Source: Actinomadura cremea (lineage in GTDB: Bacteria; Actinomycetota; Actinomycetes; Streptosporangiales; Streptosporangiaceae). From it: a stretch of DNA of 64,000 nucleotides. Position 1 is the first letter of the stretch. Each line of letters opens with the position of its first letter. Both the position numbers and the translations under genes were made by a program. Location: the NCBI RefSeq assembly GCF_014648495.1, contig NZ_BMRF01000001.1, forward strand, positions 310,001 through 374,000, in the 5' to 3' direction. A model generated the notes under the pieces. That model made no database searches. It saw only the letters and a program-made list of their open reading frames with translations, and had not been told where the DNA came from. Shown here one piece after another: positions 12,189-21,684 of this stretch.

Positions 12189-13507
12189 GACGCGGGAGCG
12201 GAACTGCGGGCGTCGTCGCCCGCCTTGGCGACGACGACGGACGCGGCGTGCGTTCCCGCGATCGCCTCGCCGCGGACCTGGTTCCACGCCAGGGTCAGCA
12301 TCGCGGCGACCGACAGGCCGAGGACGCCCGCGAGCGCCACCACGGTCTCCGGGCCGAGCGCCTCCGCGACGGCTCCGGCGACCAGGATGCCCACCCCCTG
12401 ACCGGCGAGGATGCCGGACTGCGCGAGGCCGAACGCCTGGCCCCGCCCGCTCGGCGGCACCGCCGCGACGAACGCCGCGTTCGCCGCGAGCTGGTACGCG
12501 CTGCCCGCGCCCGAGAGCGCCCACAGCAGCACGACGCCCCACAGCGGGGGGTGGAGCCCGGCGCCCACCAGCGGCAGGCACGCCGCCATCGCCATCCAGC
12601 CCATCGACCGCAGCCGGCTCGCCGGACGGACGAAGCGGCTGAACAGGAACGCGCCGACCACCATGCCCGTCGGCATCGCCGACATCAGCAGCCCGACCGT
12701 CACCGCGCTGTCGTCGAACGTCGCCGCGTACGGGGCGGCGAGGCCCTCCGGGATGGTGTAGAAGGCGCACAGCCACGCGAACGACACGAGCGACCGCAGC
12801 GTCGGGTCGCCGAACACCAGGCGGGCGCCGTCCCGCATGCCGCGCCACAGCCCGAGCGACTGGGCGTCCCGGTCCTTGGACGCGGGGCGCCGCCGCAGCC
12901 CCGCGACGAGGATGAGCGCGGACGCGCCGAACGTCAGGGCGTTCAGGGCGAGGGCCTCCCGGGCGCCGACCGCCGCGACCATCGCGCCGCCCACCAGGAA
13001 CCCCAGCATCTGCGTGACCTGGTGGGTGATGTTGTTGATCGCCGTCCCGGCGACGAACCGGTCGCCCTCCAGGACGTCCGGCATGACGGCCGCGCGCGCC
13101 GCGGTGAACGGCGTCCCCAGCAGCACCGTGAGGAACACCAGGACGCCCAGCGCCCCTAACGGCGGCGCCAGCACGGCCATCAGCGCGACCAGCACCGCCC
13201 GCAGCACGTCGCAGACGATCATGACGGTGCGGCGCGGGAACACGTCGGCGAGCCCCGACAGGAGCGGGCCGCCCAGGATCGGCGGCAGGTACGTCAGCGC
13301 GTAGGTGGCGGCGGTGAGGAGGGCGTTCCCGGTGCGCTCGTACACCAGGACGGCCAGCGCCACCTGCGCCAGCTGGTCGCCGACGAACGACAGCGCCTGG
13401 GCCAGCCAGAGCGCGCGGAACTCCCGCACCGCGAACACCTCGCGGTAGGTCGCCTGCGCCTCCGGCGGGCGCCGGTGCCGGCCGTCCCGCCTCTGCCTTC
13501 CCGCCAC
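12185..13507 (-). CDS. MFS transporter (drug-efflux-like)
   Basis: 440 residues with about twelve hydrophobic segments. The N-terminal region FREFRALWLAQALSFVGDQLAQVALAVLVYERTGNALLTAATYALTYLP and the inter-helix motif GLADVFPRRTVMI are typical of the enterobactin exporter/MFS_3-like group. Function as an exporter of a hydrophobic compound is the family expectation; the substrate is unknown. The start is GTG at 13507 with CTGGAG upstream. Confidence 0.85.
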   Translation of the reverse strand: MAGRQRRDGRHRRPPEAQATYREVFAVREFRALWLAQALSFVGDQLAQVALAVLVYERTGNALLTAATYALTYLPPILGGPLLSGLADVFPRRTVMIVCDVLRAVLVALMAVLAPPLGALGVLVFLTVLLGTPFTAARAAVMPDVLEGDRFVAGTAINNITHQVTQMLGFLVGGAMVAAVGAREALALNALTFGASALILVAGLRRRPASKDRDAQSLGLWRGMRDGARLVFGDPTLRSLVSFAWLCAFYTIPEGLAAPYAATFDDSAVTVGLLMSAMPTGMVVGAFLFSRFVRPASRLRSMGWMAMAACLPLVGAGLHPPLWGVVLLWALSGAGSAYQLAANAAFVAAVPPSGRGQAFGLAQSGILAGQGVGILVAGAVAEALGPETVVALAGVLGLSVAAMLTLAWNQVRGEAIAGTHAASVVVAKAGDDARSSAPAS

Positions 13508-13521
13508 GCGTGCTCCAGATC

Positions 13522-13545
13522 GGGCCGCCCCGGGTTGGGCGGCCC
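13522..13545 (-). terminator. Small hairpin between the zincin and MFS genes
   Basis: A 9-base perfect stem (13522-13530 with 13537-13545) and 6-base loop lie downstream of the minus-strand zincin gene and just upstream of the MFS start. It could end the former transcript or sit in the latter's leader. Confidence 0.4.
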
Positions 13546-13613
13546 ACCTATTAACTCACGCTGCGTGGCAGTTATGTGACCTACAGTGCCCGATTGCTGT
13601 GACTTATTCGCGA

Positions 13614-13964
13614 TCAGTAGCCCAGCTGGTGCAACCTGTCATCGTCGATTCCGAAATGATGGGCGATCTCATGGACCACGGTGATCCGCACTTCATCGAC
13701 CACATCCTCCTCCGTCTCGCAGATCCGGAGGATCTCCCGACGGTAGATCGAAATGTGATCGGGCAGTACAGCGCCGTACCAGTCCCCGCGTTCGGTAAGG
13801 GGTACGCCTTGGTAAAGACCGAGCAGGCCGCGCTCGGGCGCGTCATCCTCGACGACGATGACGACGTTGCGCATGTGGGCGGTCAGCTCGGGCGGGATGC
13901 TGTCGAGGGCCTCGCCCACAAGGTCCTCGAACGCCTCGCGCGTCAACTCGATCACACCGGCCAT
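13614..13964 (-). CDS. Small metallopeptidase family protein (zincin-like)
   Basis: 116 residues of the short zincin family (DUF1025/metallopeptidase family) common in actinobacteria. The core is VVHEIAHHFGIDDDRLHQLGY at the C-terminus, containing HExxH and a downstream Asp as a third metal ligand. GLYQGVPLTERGDWYGAVLPDHISIYR forms the preceding sheet. No signal peptide is seen. The protein fold is minimal and proteolytic activity is inferred only from the motif. Start is ATG 13964. It diverges from the phosphoesterase gene by 23 bases. Confidence 0.88.
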   Translation of the reverse strand: MAGVIELTREAFEDLVGEALDSIPPELTAHMRNVVIVVEDDAPERGLLGLYQGVPLTERGDWYGAVLPDHISIYRREILRICETEEDVVDEVRITVVHEIAHHFGIDDDRLHQLGY

Positions 13965-13987
13965 TCTGCTCGACAGGAAGGGGACCC

Positions 13988-15700
13988 GTGCGCAAGGTCC
14001 GCGCCTCGATGGCCCAGACCCGTTCCAGGCTCGGCACCGGCCTCGGCCGCCTCGGCGGCTCCCCCGCCGCCCGCCGCGCCCGCTCGACCCTCGCCCCCGC
14101 CGCCCGCCGCACCGCCGCGGGCGCCCGCCGCACCGGGCGGGTGCTGCGCAGCCGCCCGTCCCGTGTCGCCTGCGTCGTCCTCGCCGGCCTCGCCGCCGGC
14201 TACCTCGGCCTCCTGCTGGGGGGCCGCGTCGTCACCCCCGTCGGCCCCACGAACGTCCAGCTCAGCCTGCAGCCGTCGCTGCACGGCGGGACGGCCCTCG
14301 AACTGCCGCCGATCGGCTCGCTGCGGCTCGACACCCACTGGGGGCCGCTCGCCCTGGAGGCCAAGCTCACCGAGGTGCGTCCCGACGAGGCGCAGCGCCT
14401 CATCGAGGACGACGTCGAACCCACCCGGCTGACCGACCAGATCGCCGACCAGCTCCGCGACGGCGTCAAGGACCTGCTCGTCCGCGCCGCGCTGCTCGCG
14501 CTCGCCGCGAGCTTCGTCGCGACGCTCGTCCTGTTCCGGTCGTGGCGGCGCGCCCTCCTCGGCATGAGCGCGGCGGCCGGCGGCATCGCCGCCGTCCTCG
14601 TGCTGACGTGGACGACGTTCAACCCGCGGGCGATCAGCGAGCCCCGCTACACCGGGCTGCTCGCGAACGCGCCCCAGGTCGTCGGCGACGCGCAGAACCT
14701 CGTGGACCGGTTCTCCGCCTACCGCGAGCAGCTCGCCCGCCTCGTCGGCAACGTCTCCGAGCTGTACGCCACGACCTCCACCCTGCCGGTCTACGAGCCG
14801 GACCCGTCCACGATCCGCGTCCTGCACGTGTCCGACATCCACCTCAACCCGGCCGCCTGGAGCGTGATCGACTCCGTCGCCACCCAGTTCCAGGCCGACT
14901 TCATCATCGACAGCGGCGACCTGATGGACCACGGCAGCGAGGCCGAGAACGAGTTCGCGAACTCCATCGGCGACCTCGACGTCCCCTACGTCTACATCCG
15001 CGGCAACCACGACTCCGACGACACCGCCGAGGCCGTCGCCGAGCAGGACAACGCGATCGTCCTGGACGACGAGACCCGCGAGGTCGAGGGACTGCGCGTC
15101 TACGGCGTCGGCGACCCCCGGTTCACCCCCGACAAGTCCACCCGCGACGACGGCGTCGGCGGCGAGCAGCTCTACGCCCAGGGCGAGGTCCTCGCCGAGA
15201 AGCTCCGGCAGGCCCGAGCGAACCCCGACATCGCGGTCGTCCACGACCCGACCGAGGGCAAGGCGTTCTCCGGGCTGACCCCGCTCGTTTTGTCCGGCCA
15301 CACCCACTCGCGGTCGACCGAGCTGCTGCCGACCGGCACCCGCCTGTCCGTCCAGGGCTCGACCGGCGCCGCCGGCCTGCGCGGCCTCGAACACGACGAG
15401 CCGACCCCGTTCGAGCTGTCCGTCCTGTACTTCAACCGGTCCAGCAAACGCCTGCAGGGCTGGGACGACCTGCGCCTCGGCGGACTCGGGCTCACCTCGG
15501 CGCACATCGAGCGCCAGCTCGAACCCGACCCCGACCACCCGATCGAGCCGCGACCGCCCGCGATCGCGCCGCCGTCCTCCCCGACCTCCCCGTTCCCGTC
15601 CGAGTGGCCGTCGGACTGGCCGTCCCGGACCCCGTCCCCGCCCGCGTCGCCGTCCCCGTTCGGCGCGTCGCCCCGCTCGCCGGCCCCCGAAGGGGGATAA
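13988..15700 (+). CDS. Membrane-anchored metallophosphoesterase
   Basis: 570 residues. A basic N-terminus is followed by a transmembrane segment (about 62-80, VACVVLAGLAAGYLGLLLGG), an extracytoplasmic stretch and two more hydrophobic helices near residues 160-210. The calcineurin-like domain then shows HVSDIHLN, DSGDLMDHG, RGNHDSDD and LSGHTHSRS, the full dimetal set. The C-terminus is a Pro/Ser-rich low-complexity tail. The family hydrolyses phosphomonoesters or diesters; substrate unknown. Start is GTG 13988 with AGGAAGGGG upstream. Confidence 0.88.
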   Translation: MRKVRASMAQTRSRLGTGLGRLGGSPAARRARSTLAPAARRTAAGARRTGRVLRSRPSRVACVVLAGLAAGYLGLLLGGRVVTPVGPTNVQLSLQPSLHGGTALELPPIGSLRLDTHWGPLALEAKLTEVRPDEAQRLIEDDVEPTRLTDQIADQLRDGVKDLLVRAALLALAASFVATLVLFRSWRRALLGMSAAAGGIAAVLVLTWTTFNPRAISEPRYTGLLANAPQVVGDAQNLVDRFSAYREQLARLVGNVSELYATTSTLPVYEPDPSTIRVLHVSDIHLNPAAWSVIDSVATQFQADFIIDSGDLMDHGSEAENEFANSIGDLDVPYVYIRGNHDSDDTAEAVAEQDNAIVLDDETREVEGLRVYGVGDPRFTPDKSTRDDGVGGEQLYAQGEVLAEKLRQARANPDIAVVHDPTEGKAFSGLTPLVLSGHTHSRSTELLPTGTRLSVQGSTGAAGLRGLEHDEPTPFELSVLYFNRSSKRLQGWDDLRLGGLGLTSAHIERQLEPDPDHPIEPRPPAIAPPSSPTSPFPSEWPSDWPSRTPSPPASPSPFGASPRSPAPEGG

Positions 15701-15771
15701 CCGTTTGTGCGGGGGCCCACGTTGTCCCCTACACTTGTCACGGTCGAGTGGCGCACGCGCCACGACACCGG

Positions 15772-15844
15772 GCCCCCTTCGTCTAGCGGCCTAGGACGCC
15801 GCCCTTTCAAGGCGGTAGCGCCGGTTCGAATCCGGTAGGGGGTA
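15772..15844 (+). tRNA. tRNA-Glu (anticodon TTC)
   Basis: A complete cloverleaf can be drawn by eye. The acceptor stem is GCCCCCT with AGGGGGT (one G-T pair), the anticodon stem is CCGCC/GGCGG around loop CTTTCAA (anticodon TTC), and the T-arm loop is TTCGAAT. Discriminator A is at 15844 and CCA is encoded at 15845-15847. Confidence 0.97.
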
Positions 15845-15980
15845 CCACGCGCACGGCTGCACGATCGTCGGCGCCGTCCGTTCCAGCATTTTCGAGCACC
15901 GCGTTCGCGGTGCTCCGGTGCGTTTGCCCGCTTCCTGGCGGACGACTCCGCCTCCAAGCCGTCGGCACAGCCCGGGACGG

Positions 15981-16024
15981 GACGCGCGTCAGCCGATCCC
16001 GTCGAGGCCCGGCTGACGCGCGTC
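15981..16024 (-). terminator. Hairpin terminator for the secreted-protein gene
   Basis: A perfect 14-base stem (15981-15994 with 16011-16024) and 16-base loop lie 20 bases beyond the minus-strand stop at 16045. Confidence 0.65.
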
Positions 16025-16044
16025 TACCGCGTCGCGGACGGGTG

Positions 16045-16707
16045 TCAGGCGACGGTGCGGGTGATCTTGATGGCCGGGCTGACCTTGAACTCACCGGTGA
16101 AGGTGACGGTCTCCCCGTCGGCGCTCACACCCGGACAGCCGGTCGAACCGTCCTCGTTGGCCTGCGGATACGGGACGGCGGTCGCGCTGGTGTACGTCAG
16201 CGTCCGGGTGTCGTTGTCATAGCTGGCGCTGATACCGCTGAACGAGAAGTGACAGTTCTCCGCGAAGATCGTGATGCCCCACGGGGAGCCCTGGCTTCCC
16301 GTGAGGGCGGTCGTGCCCGTGGCGGCGTCGTGGCCGGTGGCGGTGTAGTTGACGCGGCCGAGGTTCAGCGCCTCGTAGTTCCCGTAGATGGTGGCGGCGG
16401 TGCCGTCGGGGCGCGTGCAGGGATTGCCGACGGTGGTGTAGGCGGACCCCACGGGCGCGGTCGTGCCGGTGGAGGTACCGCTCGCCATCGGCCCCGCCTG
16501 TTTGACGGTGGAACAGGTGACCAGGGTCGCGCCCGCCTCGTTCTTGATGGTCATCGGACCCGTCGTTTCGGCGGTGTACCAGCCGTTGGCGGCGGGGTTG
16601 ACGACCTTCCAGGTGGTGACGGCGGCGTGCGCGGGGAGCGCCGACACGCTGAGCGCCAGGGGCGCCGCTGCGGTCGCGGCGAGAGCGAGGGACCGGGAGA
16701 AACGCAT
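16045..16707 (-). CDS. Secreted protein of unknown function
   Basis: 220 residues. A clear signal peptide (MRFSRSLALAATAAAPLALS...ALPAHA, cleavage near residue 28) is followed by a Thr/Gly/Ser-rich mature protein without recognisable motifs. Four cysteines (in TCSTV, NPCTR, ENCHF, TGCPG) could form two disulfides. The alternating beta-rich pattern (TGHDAATGTTALTGSQGSPWGITIF) suggests a beta-sandwich-like extracellular protein. Start is ATG 16707. No family is recognised. Confidence 0.8.
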   Translation of the reverse strand: MRFSRSLALAATAAAPLALSVSALPAHAAVTTWKVVNPAANGWYTAETTGPMTIKNEAGATLVTCSTVKQAGPMASGTSTGTTAPVGSAYTTVGNPCTRPDGTAATIYGNYEALNLGRVNYTATGHDAATGTTALTGSQGSPWGITIFAENCHFSFSGISASYDNDTRTLTYTSATAVPYPQANEDGSTGCPGVSADGETVTFTGEFKVSPAIKITRTVA

Positions 16708-17008
16708 GGGGGTGACCGACCTCCTTATGCCCGCTGAGCGGGCCAGCAGCGGAGTATCCGCTGGTTCGGCGAGATCATTTTAATCGGCGTCCGGGCAAGA
16801 TCAACGATCACTTTCGCCGTGCAGCCGGACGGGCCGGTCAGCCGGTTGACCACATCCGGCCTGGCACCGAACCCGCACGGTGTCACGGTTCGCGCGGCTG
16901 CGTCGTCAATTGCGCAACAAGGGAGGCCGACCGCACCGGACACCAGACCATCCGGGTTATCGCGCGCCTGAGTCGCGGCCTCCTCGATCGAGCGAGAAAG
17001 GGACGCAG

Positions 17009-17506
17009 ATGAAGACGACGACCTCCATGACCGTGGTCGCGATCGCCGCGGTGCTGCCGTGGACGCTGGCGGTCGCGCCCGCGCAGGCCGATGCGCAGCC
17101 TGCGCCGCCGGCCGCCCGCACGAACGCGATGGCGGCGGACCACCCCGGCCCGCATCACTGGATGTACACCGACGACGACAATCCGGGCGGGCGAGTCGAC
17201 TTCTGGCCGCAGGGCGACATCATCAGAATCTCTGACACCCAGGATGACGGCGCCAAAGTCGAGGTGACCATCCGGAACGAGACCAAGGACCCCGACAAGC
17301 GCGAGTACAAGAGAAGCTTCGAGGGGGCCGGGTGGGGCATCGAGTACCGGGCGTCCATGGGGCAGCCGTACAACTTCGCCGAAGGCCACTGCTTCCGGGT
17401 CAGAATCAGACTGATCAAGAACGGCGAAGTGGTCTCCGGCTCGAAGGACAACGCGCAGTGGCGGAACTACAACAACACGACCAAGGAATGCCCTGGGGTC
17501 GAGTGA
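17009..17506 (+). CDS. Secreted protein of unknown function
   Basis: 165 residues. The N-terminal signal peptide (MKTTTSMTVVAIAAVLPWTLAVAPAQADA) is preceded by GAAAGGGA at good spacing, which supports ATG 17009 over the upstream open frame. The mature part contains FWPQGDIIRISDTQDDGAKV and GHCFRVRIRLIKNGEVVSGS, giving an overall beta-rich, charged domain with two cysteines. It is less GC-biased than neighbours. No family is recognised; it could be a small stress- or envelope-related exported protein. Confidence 0.8.
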   Translation: MKTTTSMTVVAIAAVLPWTLAVAPAQADAQPAPPAARTNAMAADHPGPHHWMYTDDDNPGGRVDFWPQGDIIRISDTQDDGAKVEVTIRNETKDPDKREYKRSFEGAGWGIEYRASMGQPYNFAEGHCFRVRIRLIKNGEVVSGSKDNAQWRNYNNTTKECPGVE

Positions 17507-17565
17507 GAGCGCTCCCGCCGTGGTCGTGAACCGCCCGTGACGCCGTCCTCGTCCCCCGCTGCCGT

Positions 17566-17605
17566 CCCCCGCTGCCGTCCCCGGCTCCGGGGACGGCAGC
17601 GGGGG
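17566..17605. terminator. Strong convergent hairpin
   Basis: A 17-base perfect stem (17566-17582 with 17589-17605) with a 6-base loop lies between a plus-strand secreted-protein gene and the end of the minus-strand acyl-CoA synthetase operon. The left arm is partly duplicated just upstream. Confidence 0.8.
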
Positions 17606-17613
17606 GCGTGCGG

Positions 17614-19233
17614 TCAGGTCGGGTCGCGCAGTTCGCGGCGGAGGATCTTGCCCGAGACGCTCTTGGGCAGTTCGTCCTCGATCAGGACCTGTGCCGGGGC
17701 CTTGTAGACCGCCAGCCGCGCGCGGCAGTGCTCCCGCAGTTCGTCGCCCGTGACGGCGGCGTCGGGGCGGAGGCTGACGTGGGCGCGCACCGTCTCGCCG
17801 CGGTAGGAGTCGGGGACGCCGACCACGGCGGCCTCGCGGACGGCCGGATGCTCGTACAGGACGTCCTCGACCTCGCGCGGCCAGATCTTGTAGCCCGCGG
17901 CGACGATCATGTCCTTCTTGCGGTCGACGAGGTAGACCCAGCCGTCCGCGTCCATGAAGCCGACGTCGCCGGTGAGCAGCGTCCGGTCGGGGAAGGACGC
18001 GTCCGTCTGCTCCGGGTTCCGCCAGTAGCCCGCGGCGACCTGCGGGCCCGCGATCGCCAGTTCGCCGACCTCGCCCCGCGGCAGCGGCTCGCCTCCCTCG
18101 CCGCGGATCTCGACGCGGACGCTCGGCAGCGGCACGCCGATCGCGAGGCTCCCGGACGCCTCGTCGACCGGCGCCCGGGAGCCGAGCGGCACGGCCACGG
18201 CGACCGCGGACGTCTCGGTGAGCCCGTAGGCGTTGTGCACGTAGACGCCGAAGGCGTCGGCGAAGCGGCGCACGGTCGCGGACGGGACGGGCGCGCCGCC
18301 GCTGAACACCTTGGTCAGCGAGCCGAGGTCGCGGTCGCGGACGGCGGGCTCGTCGAGCAGCGCGATGAACGCGGTGATGGAGCCGATGGTGAACGTCGGC
18401 CGGTAGCGCTCGACCAGCGCGGCGGCCGTCGCGGGCTCGAACCGGTGGGTCAGGACGAGCGGTGGTCCGGCGCCGAGGCCGACGGCCAGGTGCATCACGA
18501 GGCCGGTGATGTGGAACAGCGGCGCGACCGTGAGGATCGAGTCGGTCTCCCCCAGCTCGAGCCAGGTGCGGCACGCCGCCACCTGGGAGGCGAGGTTGCG
18601 GTGGGTGTTGATCGCGCCCTTCGCCGGGCCGGTGGTGCCGGAGGTGTAGCTGAGCAGCGCGGGCTCGTCCGGGCGGTTGATGGTCGCCTTGCGCGGCGCT
18701 CCGCCCTCGTCGAGGATCGCCTGCACGTCGTCGGCCCGGGTGTCCGGGCGGTCGCCGTCCGGCCAGGGGCCGGTGGCGTCGGCGGCGAGCGCGCCCTCGC
18801 GGGAGTAGAGGACGTGCTCGGGGGCCTCCGGCAGCGCCGCGACCGTGGGGGCGGCGGCAGGGTGCGCGATCAGGACGCGGGCCCCGGAGTCGGCGAGCAG
18901 GTGGGCCAGCTCGCGCTCCTTGTACATCGGGTTCACCGGGACGACCGTCGCGCGCAGCTTCCATACGGCGAGGACGGCGAGGACGCAGACGGGCGTGTTC
19001 TGCAGGGCGATCGCGACGCGGTCGCCCGCGCCGACGCCGCGCCGTTCGAGCCCGGCGGCGAGGGCGTCGCTGAGCCGGTCGGTGGCGGCGCGGTCGAGGG
19101 TGGTGCCGAAGTAGTGCAGCTGCGGGGCGTCCGGACGTTCGGCCGTGCGGATCCGGAACAGCTGGAGGACGCTCCCCGCGTCGGGGCGGATCTCGTCCGG
19201 CACCCCGGCGCCGTACAGCTCTCGCCAGTTCAC
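17614..19233 (-). CDS. Acyl-CoA synthetase (AMP-forming)
   Basis: 539-residue adenylate-forming enzyme that activates a carboxylic acid to its CoA thioester with ATP. The P-loop-like LSYTSGTTGPAKGAINTH (about 183), NAYGLTETSAVA (about 320), YLVDRKKDMIVAAGYKIWP hinge (about 425) and terminal ELPKSVSGKILRREL with the catalytic Lys are all present. The GTG start overlaps the LivF-like stop (GTGA), so the genes are translationally coupled. It is the last gene of the ten-gene operon beginning at 28250, implying that the pathway's acid substrate or product is converted to a CoA ester. Specificity is unknown. Confidence 0.93.
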   Translation of the reverse strand: MNWRELYGAGVPDEIRPDAGSVLQLFRIRTAERPDAPQLHYFGTTLDRAATDRLSDALAAGLERRGVGAGDRVAIALQNTPVCVLAVLAVWKLRATVVPVNPMYKERELAHLLADSGARVLIAHPAAAPTVAALPEAPEHVLYSREGALAADATGPWPDGDRPDTRADDVQAILDEGGAPRKATINRPDEPALLSYTSGTTGPAKGAINTHRNLASQVAACRTWLELGETDSILTVAPLFHITGLVMHLAVGLGAGPPLVLTHRFEPATAAALVERYRPTFTIGSITAFIALLDEPAVRDRDLGSLTKVFSGGAPVPSATVRRFADAFGVYVHNAYGLTETSAVAVAVPLGSRAPVDEASGSLAIGVPLPSVRVEIRGEGGEPLPRGEVGELAIAGPQVAAGYWRNPEQTDASFPDRTLLTGDVGFMDADGWVYLVDRKKDMIVAAGYKIWPREVEDVLYEHPAVREAAVVGVPDSYRGETVRAHVSLRPDAAVTGDELREHCRARLAVYKAPAQVLIEDELPKSVSGKILRRELRDPT

Positions 19234-20003
19234 GTGCTCGCTCCCCTCCGGGCACGGTCCTCGTCCGGCGCGGCGCCCCCCGCGGGGTCCTGCGCCGGTT
19301 CCTCGTCGATGCCGAGGTGCCGGGCGATCGTCGCGGGATCCTTCTCCAGTTCGTCCGGCGTGCCCTCCGCCACGATAGCGCCGCGCTGGATCAGGCAGGC
19401 GTGGTCGGCGAGCGGGAACGCGAGCGCGGCGTTCTGCTCGACGAGCACCATCGTCATCCCGGCGGCGCGGATCTCGGCGATCGCCCCGAAGACCGTGTCG
19501 ACGAGCGCCGGGGACAGGCCCATCGACGGCTCGTCCAGCAGCAGGAGGGACGGGGCGGTCATCAGCGCGCGGCCGATGGCGAGCATCTGCTGCTCGCCGC
19601 CCGACATGAGGGCGGCGGTCTGCCGGCGGCGCTCGGCCAGCCGGGGGAACAGGTCGTAGACGTCGTCGGCCAGTGCCTTGCGGCGGCGGCCGCGGGCGTA
19701 GGCCGACAGGTCGAGGTTCTCCTGGACGGTCAGGCAGCCGACGACCATCCGGCCCTCCGGCACGAGGGCGAGACCGCGCCGGGCGACGCGGTGCGCGGGC
19801 ATCCCGGTGATGTCCGAACCGTCGAACAGGACGCGGCCGCCGGACGGGCGGAGCAGCCCGCCGACGGCCTTCATCGTGCTCGACTTGCCCGCTCCGTTGG
19901 CGCCGAGCAGCGCGGCGACCCGCCCCTTGCCGAGGGCGAGGTCGAGGCGGGCCACGGCGCGGATCGACCCGTAGGTCACCTCGAGCGACTCGACGGTCAG
20001 CAT
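19230..20003 (-). CDS. livF: Branched-chain-type ABC transporter ATPase, LivF-like
   Basis: 257 residues. Walker A is GANGAGKSS, the signature is LMSGGEQQML, and Walker B is LLLLDEPSMGLSP; the H-loop region lies near VLVEQNAALA. This is the LivF subgroup pattern. The C-terminal tail is Asp/Glu- and Ala-rich. The start chosen is ATG 20003, 23 bases after the LivG-like stop, with GGAAGGGAACC upstream. It works with LivG/H/M/K from the adjacent genes to import a small carboxylate or amino-acid-like compound. Confidence 0.92.
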   Translation of the reverse strand: MLTVESLEVTYGSIRAVARLDLALGKGRVAALLGANGAGKSSTMKAVGGLLRPSGGRVLFDGSDITGMPAHRVARRGLALVPEGRMVVGCLTVQENLDLSAYARGRRRKALADDVYDLFPRLAERRRQTAALMSGGEQQMLAIGRALMTAPSLLLLDEPSMGLSPALVDTVFGAIAEIRAAGMTMVLVEQNAALAFPLADHACLIQRGAIVAEGTPDELEKDPATIARHLGIDEEPAQDPAGGAAPDEDRARRGAST

Positions 20004-20026
20004 GGTGGTTCCCTTCCTGTCCGGGC

Positions 20027-20788
20027 TCACTTCCCGAAGTACGCCTTGCGCACCTCGGGGAGGTGCAGGCAGCGGGCCGGCGCGTCGCAGGCGATGACCT
20101 CGCCGGACGCGAGCACGGCGACCTGGTCGCAAATCTCCTGGATCAGCCGCATGTTGTGCTCGACGACGACCACGGCGGTGCCGGTGTGCCGGAGCCCGGC
20201 GACCAGTTCGCCGATCCCGGCCCAGTCGGCGGCGTTCATCCCGGCGGTGGGCTCGTCGAGGAGCAGCAGCCGGGGCTCCGACATCAGCGCCCGCGCGATC
20301 TCCAGCCGCCGCTGGTCGCCGTAGGGCAGCGTCTCGGCGAGCCGCCCGGCCGAGTCGCGCAGGCCGACGGCGTCCAGCACGTCCATGGCCCGGTCCCGCA
20401 GGTCGCGGAGTTCGGCGCGGGCGCGCGGGGTGCCCGCCAGGCCGCGGGCGCTGCCGACCCGCCGGAGCCGGTACCCGCCCGCCATGACCTGCTCGGTGAC
20501 GGTGAGGCCGCGCAGCAGCCGGATGTTCTGGAAGGTGCGGGCGACGCCCAGCCGGGCCAGCGCGGTGGCGCGCAGGTGGTGGCAGGGTTCGCCGAACAGG
20601 GTGATCGTCCCGCCGTCGGCCGGCAGCAGCCCGCTGATGATGTTGAGCAGGGTCGTCTTGCCCGCCCCGTTCGGCCCGGCGACGCCGAAGATGGTGTCGC
20701 GCGGGACGGTCAGCGCGACCGAGCTCAGGACGTTCAGCCCGCCGAACCGCTTGGCCAGCCCGTCGATGACGAGCGCGTCGCCGCTCAT
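20027..20788 (-). CDS. livG: Branched-chain-type ABC transporter ATPase, LivG-like
   Basis: 253 residues. GPNGAGKTT (Walker A), the TFQNIRLLRGLTV Q-loop region, LPYGDQRRLEIARAL in place of LSGGQ (the usual LivG variant) and LLLLDEPTAGMN (Walker B) are present. HNMRLIQEICDQVAVLASGEVIA is typical of LivG. ATG 20788 overlaps the LivM stop in ATGA. Confidence 0.93.
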   Translation of the reverse strand: MSGDALVIDGLAKRFGGLNVLSSVALTVPRDTIFGVAGPNGAGKTTLLNIISGLLPADGGTITLFGEPCHHLRATALARLGVARTFQNIRLLRGLTVTEQVMAGGYRLRRVGSARGLAGTPRARAELRDLRDRAMDVLDAVGLRDSAGRLAETLPYGDQRRLEIARALMSEPRLLLLDEPTAGMNAADWAGIGELVAGLRHTGTAVVVVEHNMRLIQEICDQVAVLASGEVIACDAPARCLHLPEVRKAYFGK

Positions 20789-21684
20789 GACCGCACCTCC
20801 GCGACCTCGCGCGCGGCCCCGGCGGCGGGGGCGGCGGCGCGCCGCTCCCGCAGCCGCCGCCAGCGCAGCGGGTCGATCAGGCCGCCGGGCACCCAGATCA
20901 TGATGACCAGCAGCAGCACGCCGTTGATGATGGACTGTCCCTGGCCGATGAACTGGTTCACGTACACCGGCAGGCCGGTGAACACGATCGCGCCGATGAC
21001 GGAGCCGAACCAGTGGTAGGCGCCGCCGAGGACGACGCACGCGATGACGGTGACGGCCAGGTCGATGTAGAAGCTGTCGGGGTCGATGTAGCGCAGCAGC
21101 CCGGCCTGCAGGACGCCGCCGATGCCGCCGATGACGCCGCTGAGCACGAACGCGGCGATCTGGATCCGGCGGACCGGGACGCCCATCGTCGCGGCGGCGG
21201 TCGGGTCCTCGCGGGTGGCGACGGCGGCGGTGCCGAACCGGGACCGGGCGAGCCGCGCCAGGAACAGGCACACCAGCGCGAGCACCAGCACGAGCTGCCA
21301 CAGCTCCACCTTGACGGGGACGATCTGGCCCTCCGAGCCGCCCGTCAGGTCGCCGAGGTTCACCACGATGACCCGGGTGACGAGGATGAGCGCGACGGTC
21401 GCGAGCGCCAGCCAGTGGCTGTCCAGCCGGATGAGCAGGAGCCCGGCCACGGCGGCCAGGACGCCGCCGCCGAGTCCGCCCGCCACCAGCGCGGGCCACA
21501 GCCCGAACCCGGCCTCCGACATCAGGTGCGTCGCGGTGAACGCTCCGGTCGCCGCGAAGCTGACGGACGCGAAGCTGAGCAGGCCCGCCCACAGCGTCAC
21601 GTAGGTGCTCAGGGCCAGGATCGCGCCGACGAGCGCGAACTCGACGGCGCTGAACAGCAGGGCGAGTTGCGTCGCCATCATCAT
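20785..21684 (-). CDS. livM: Branched-chain-type ABC permease, LivM-like
   Basis: 299-residue membrane permease with eight or more hydrophobic segments. The conserved cytoplasmic loop AAVATREDPTAAATMGVPVRRIQIAAFVLSGVIGGIGG is the BPD_transp_2 EAA-like signature. Three ATG codons run in tandem; the first (21684) forms an ATGA overlap with LivH and is chosen. Confidence 0.92.
   Translation of the reverse strand: MMMATQLALLFSAVEFALVGAILALSTYVTLWAGLLSFASVSFAATGAFTATHLMSEAGFGLWPALVAGGLGGGVLAAVAGLLLIRLDSHWLALATVALILVTRVIVVNLGDLTGGSEGQIVPVKVELWQLVLVLALVCLFLARLARSRFGTAAVATREDPTAAATMGVPVRRIQIAAFVLSGVIGGIGGVLQAGLLRYIDPDSFYIDLAVTVIACVVLGGAYHWFGSVIGAIVFTGLPVYVNQFIGQGQSIINGVLLLVIMIWVPGGLIDPLRWRRLRERRAAAPAAGAAREVAEVRS

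Noticed and set aside
15772-15847. tRNA-Glu as an integration site
   Set aside because: No integrase gene and no repeat of the tRNA 3' end was found nearby.
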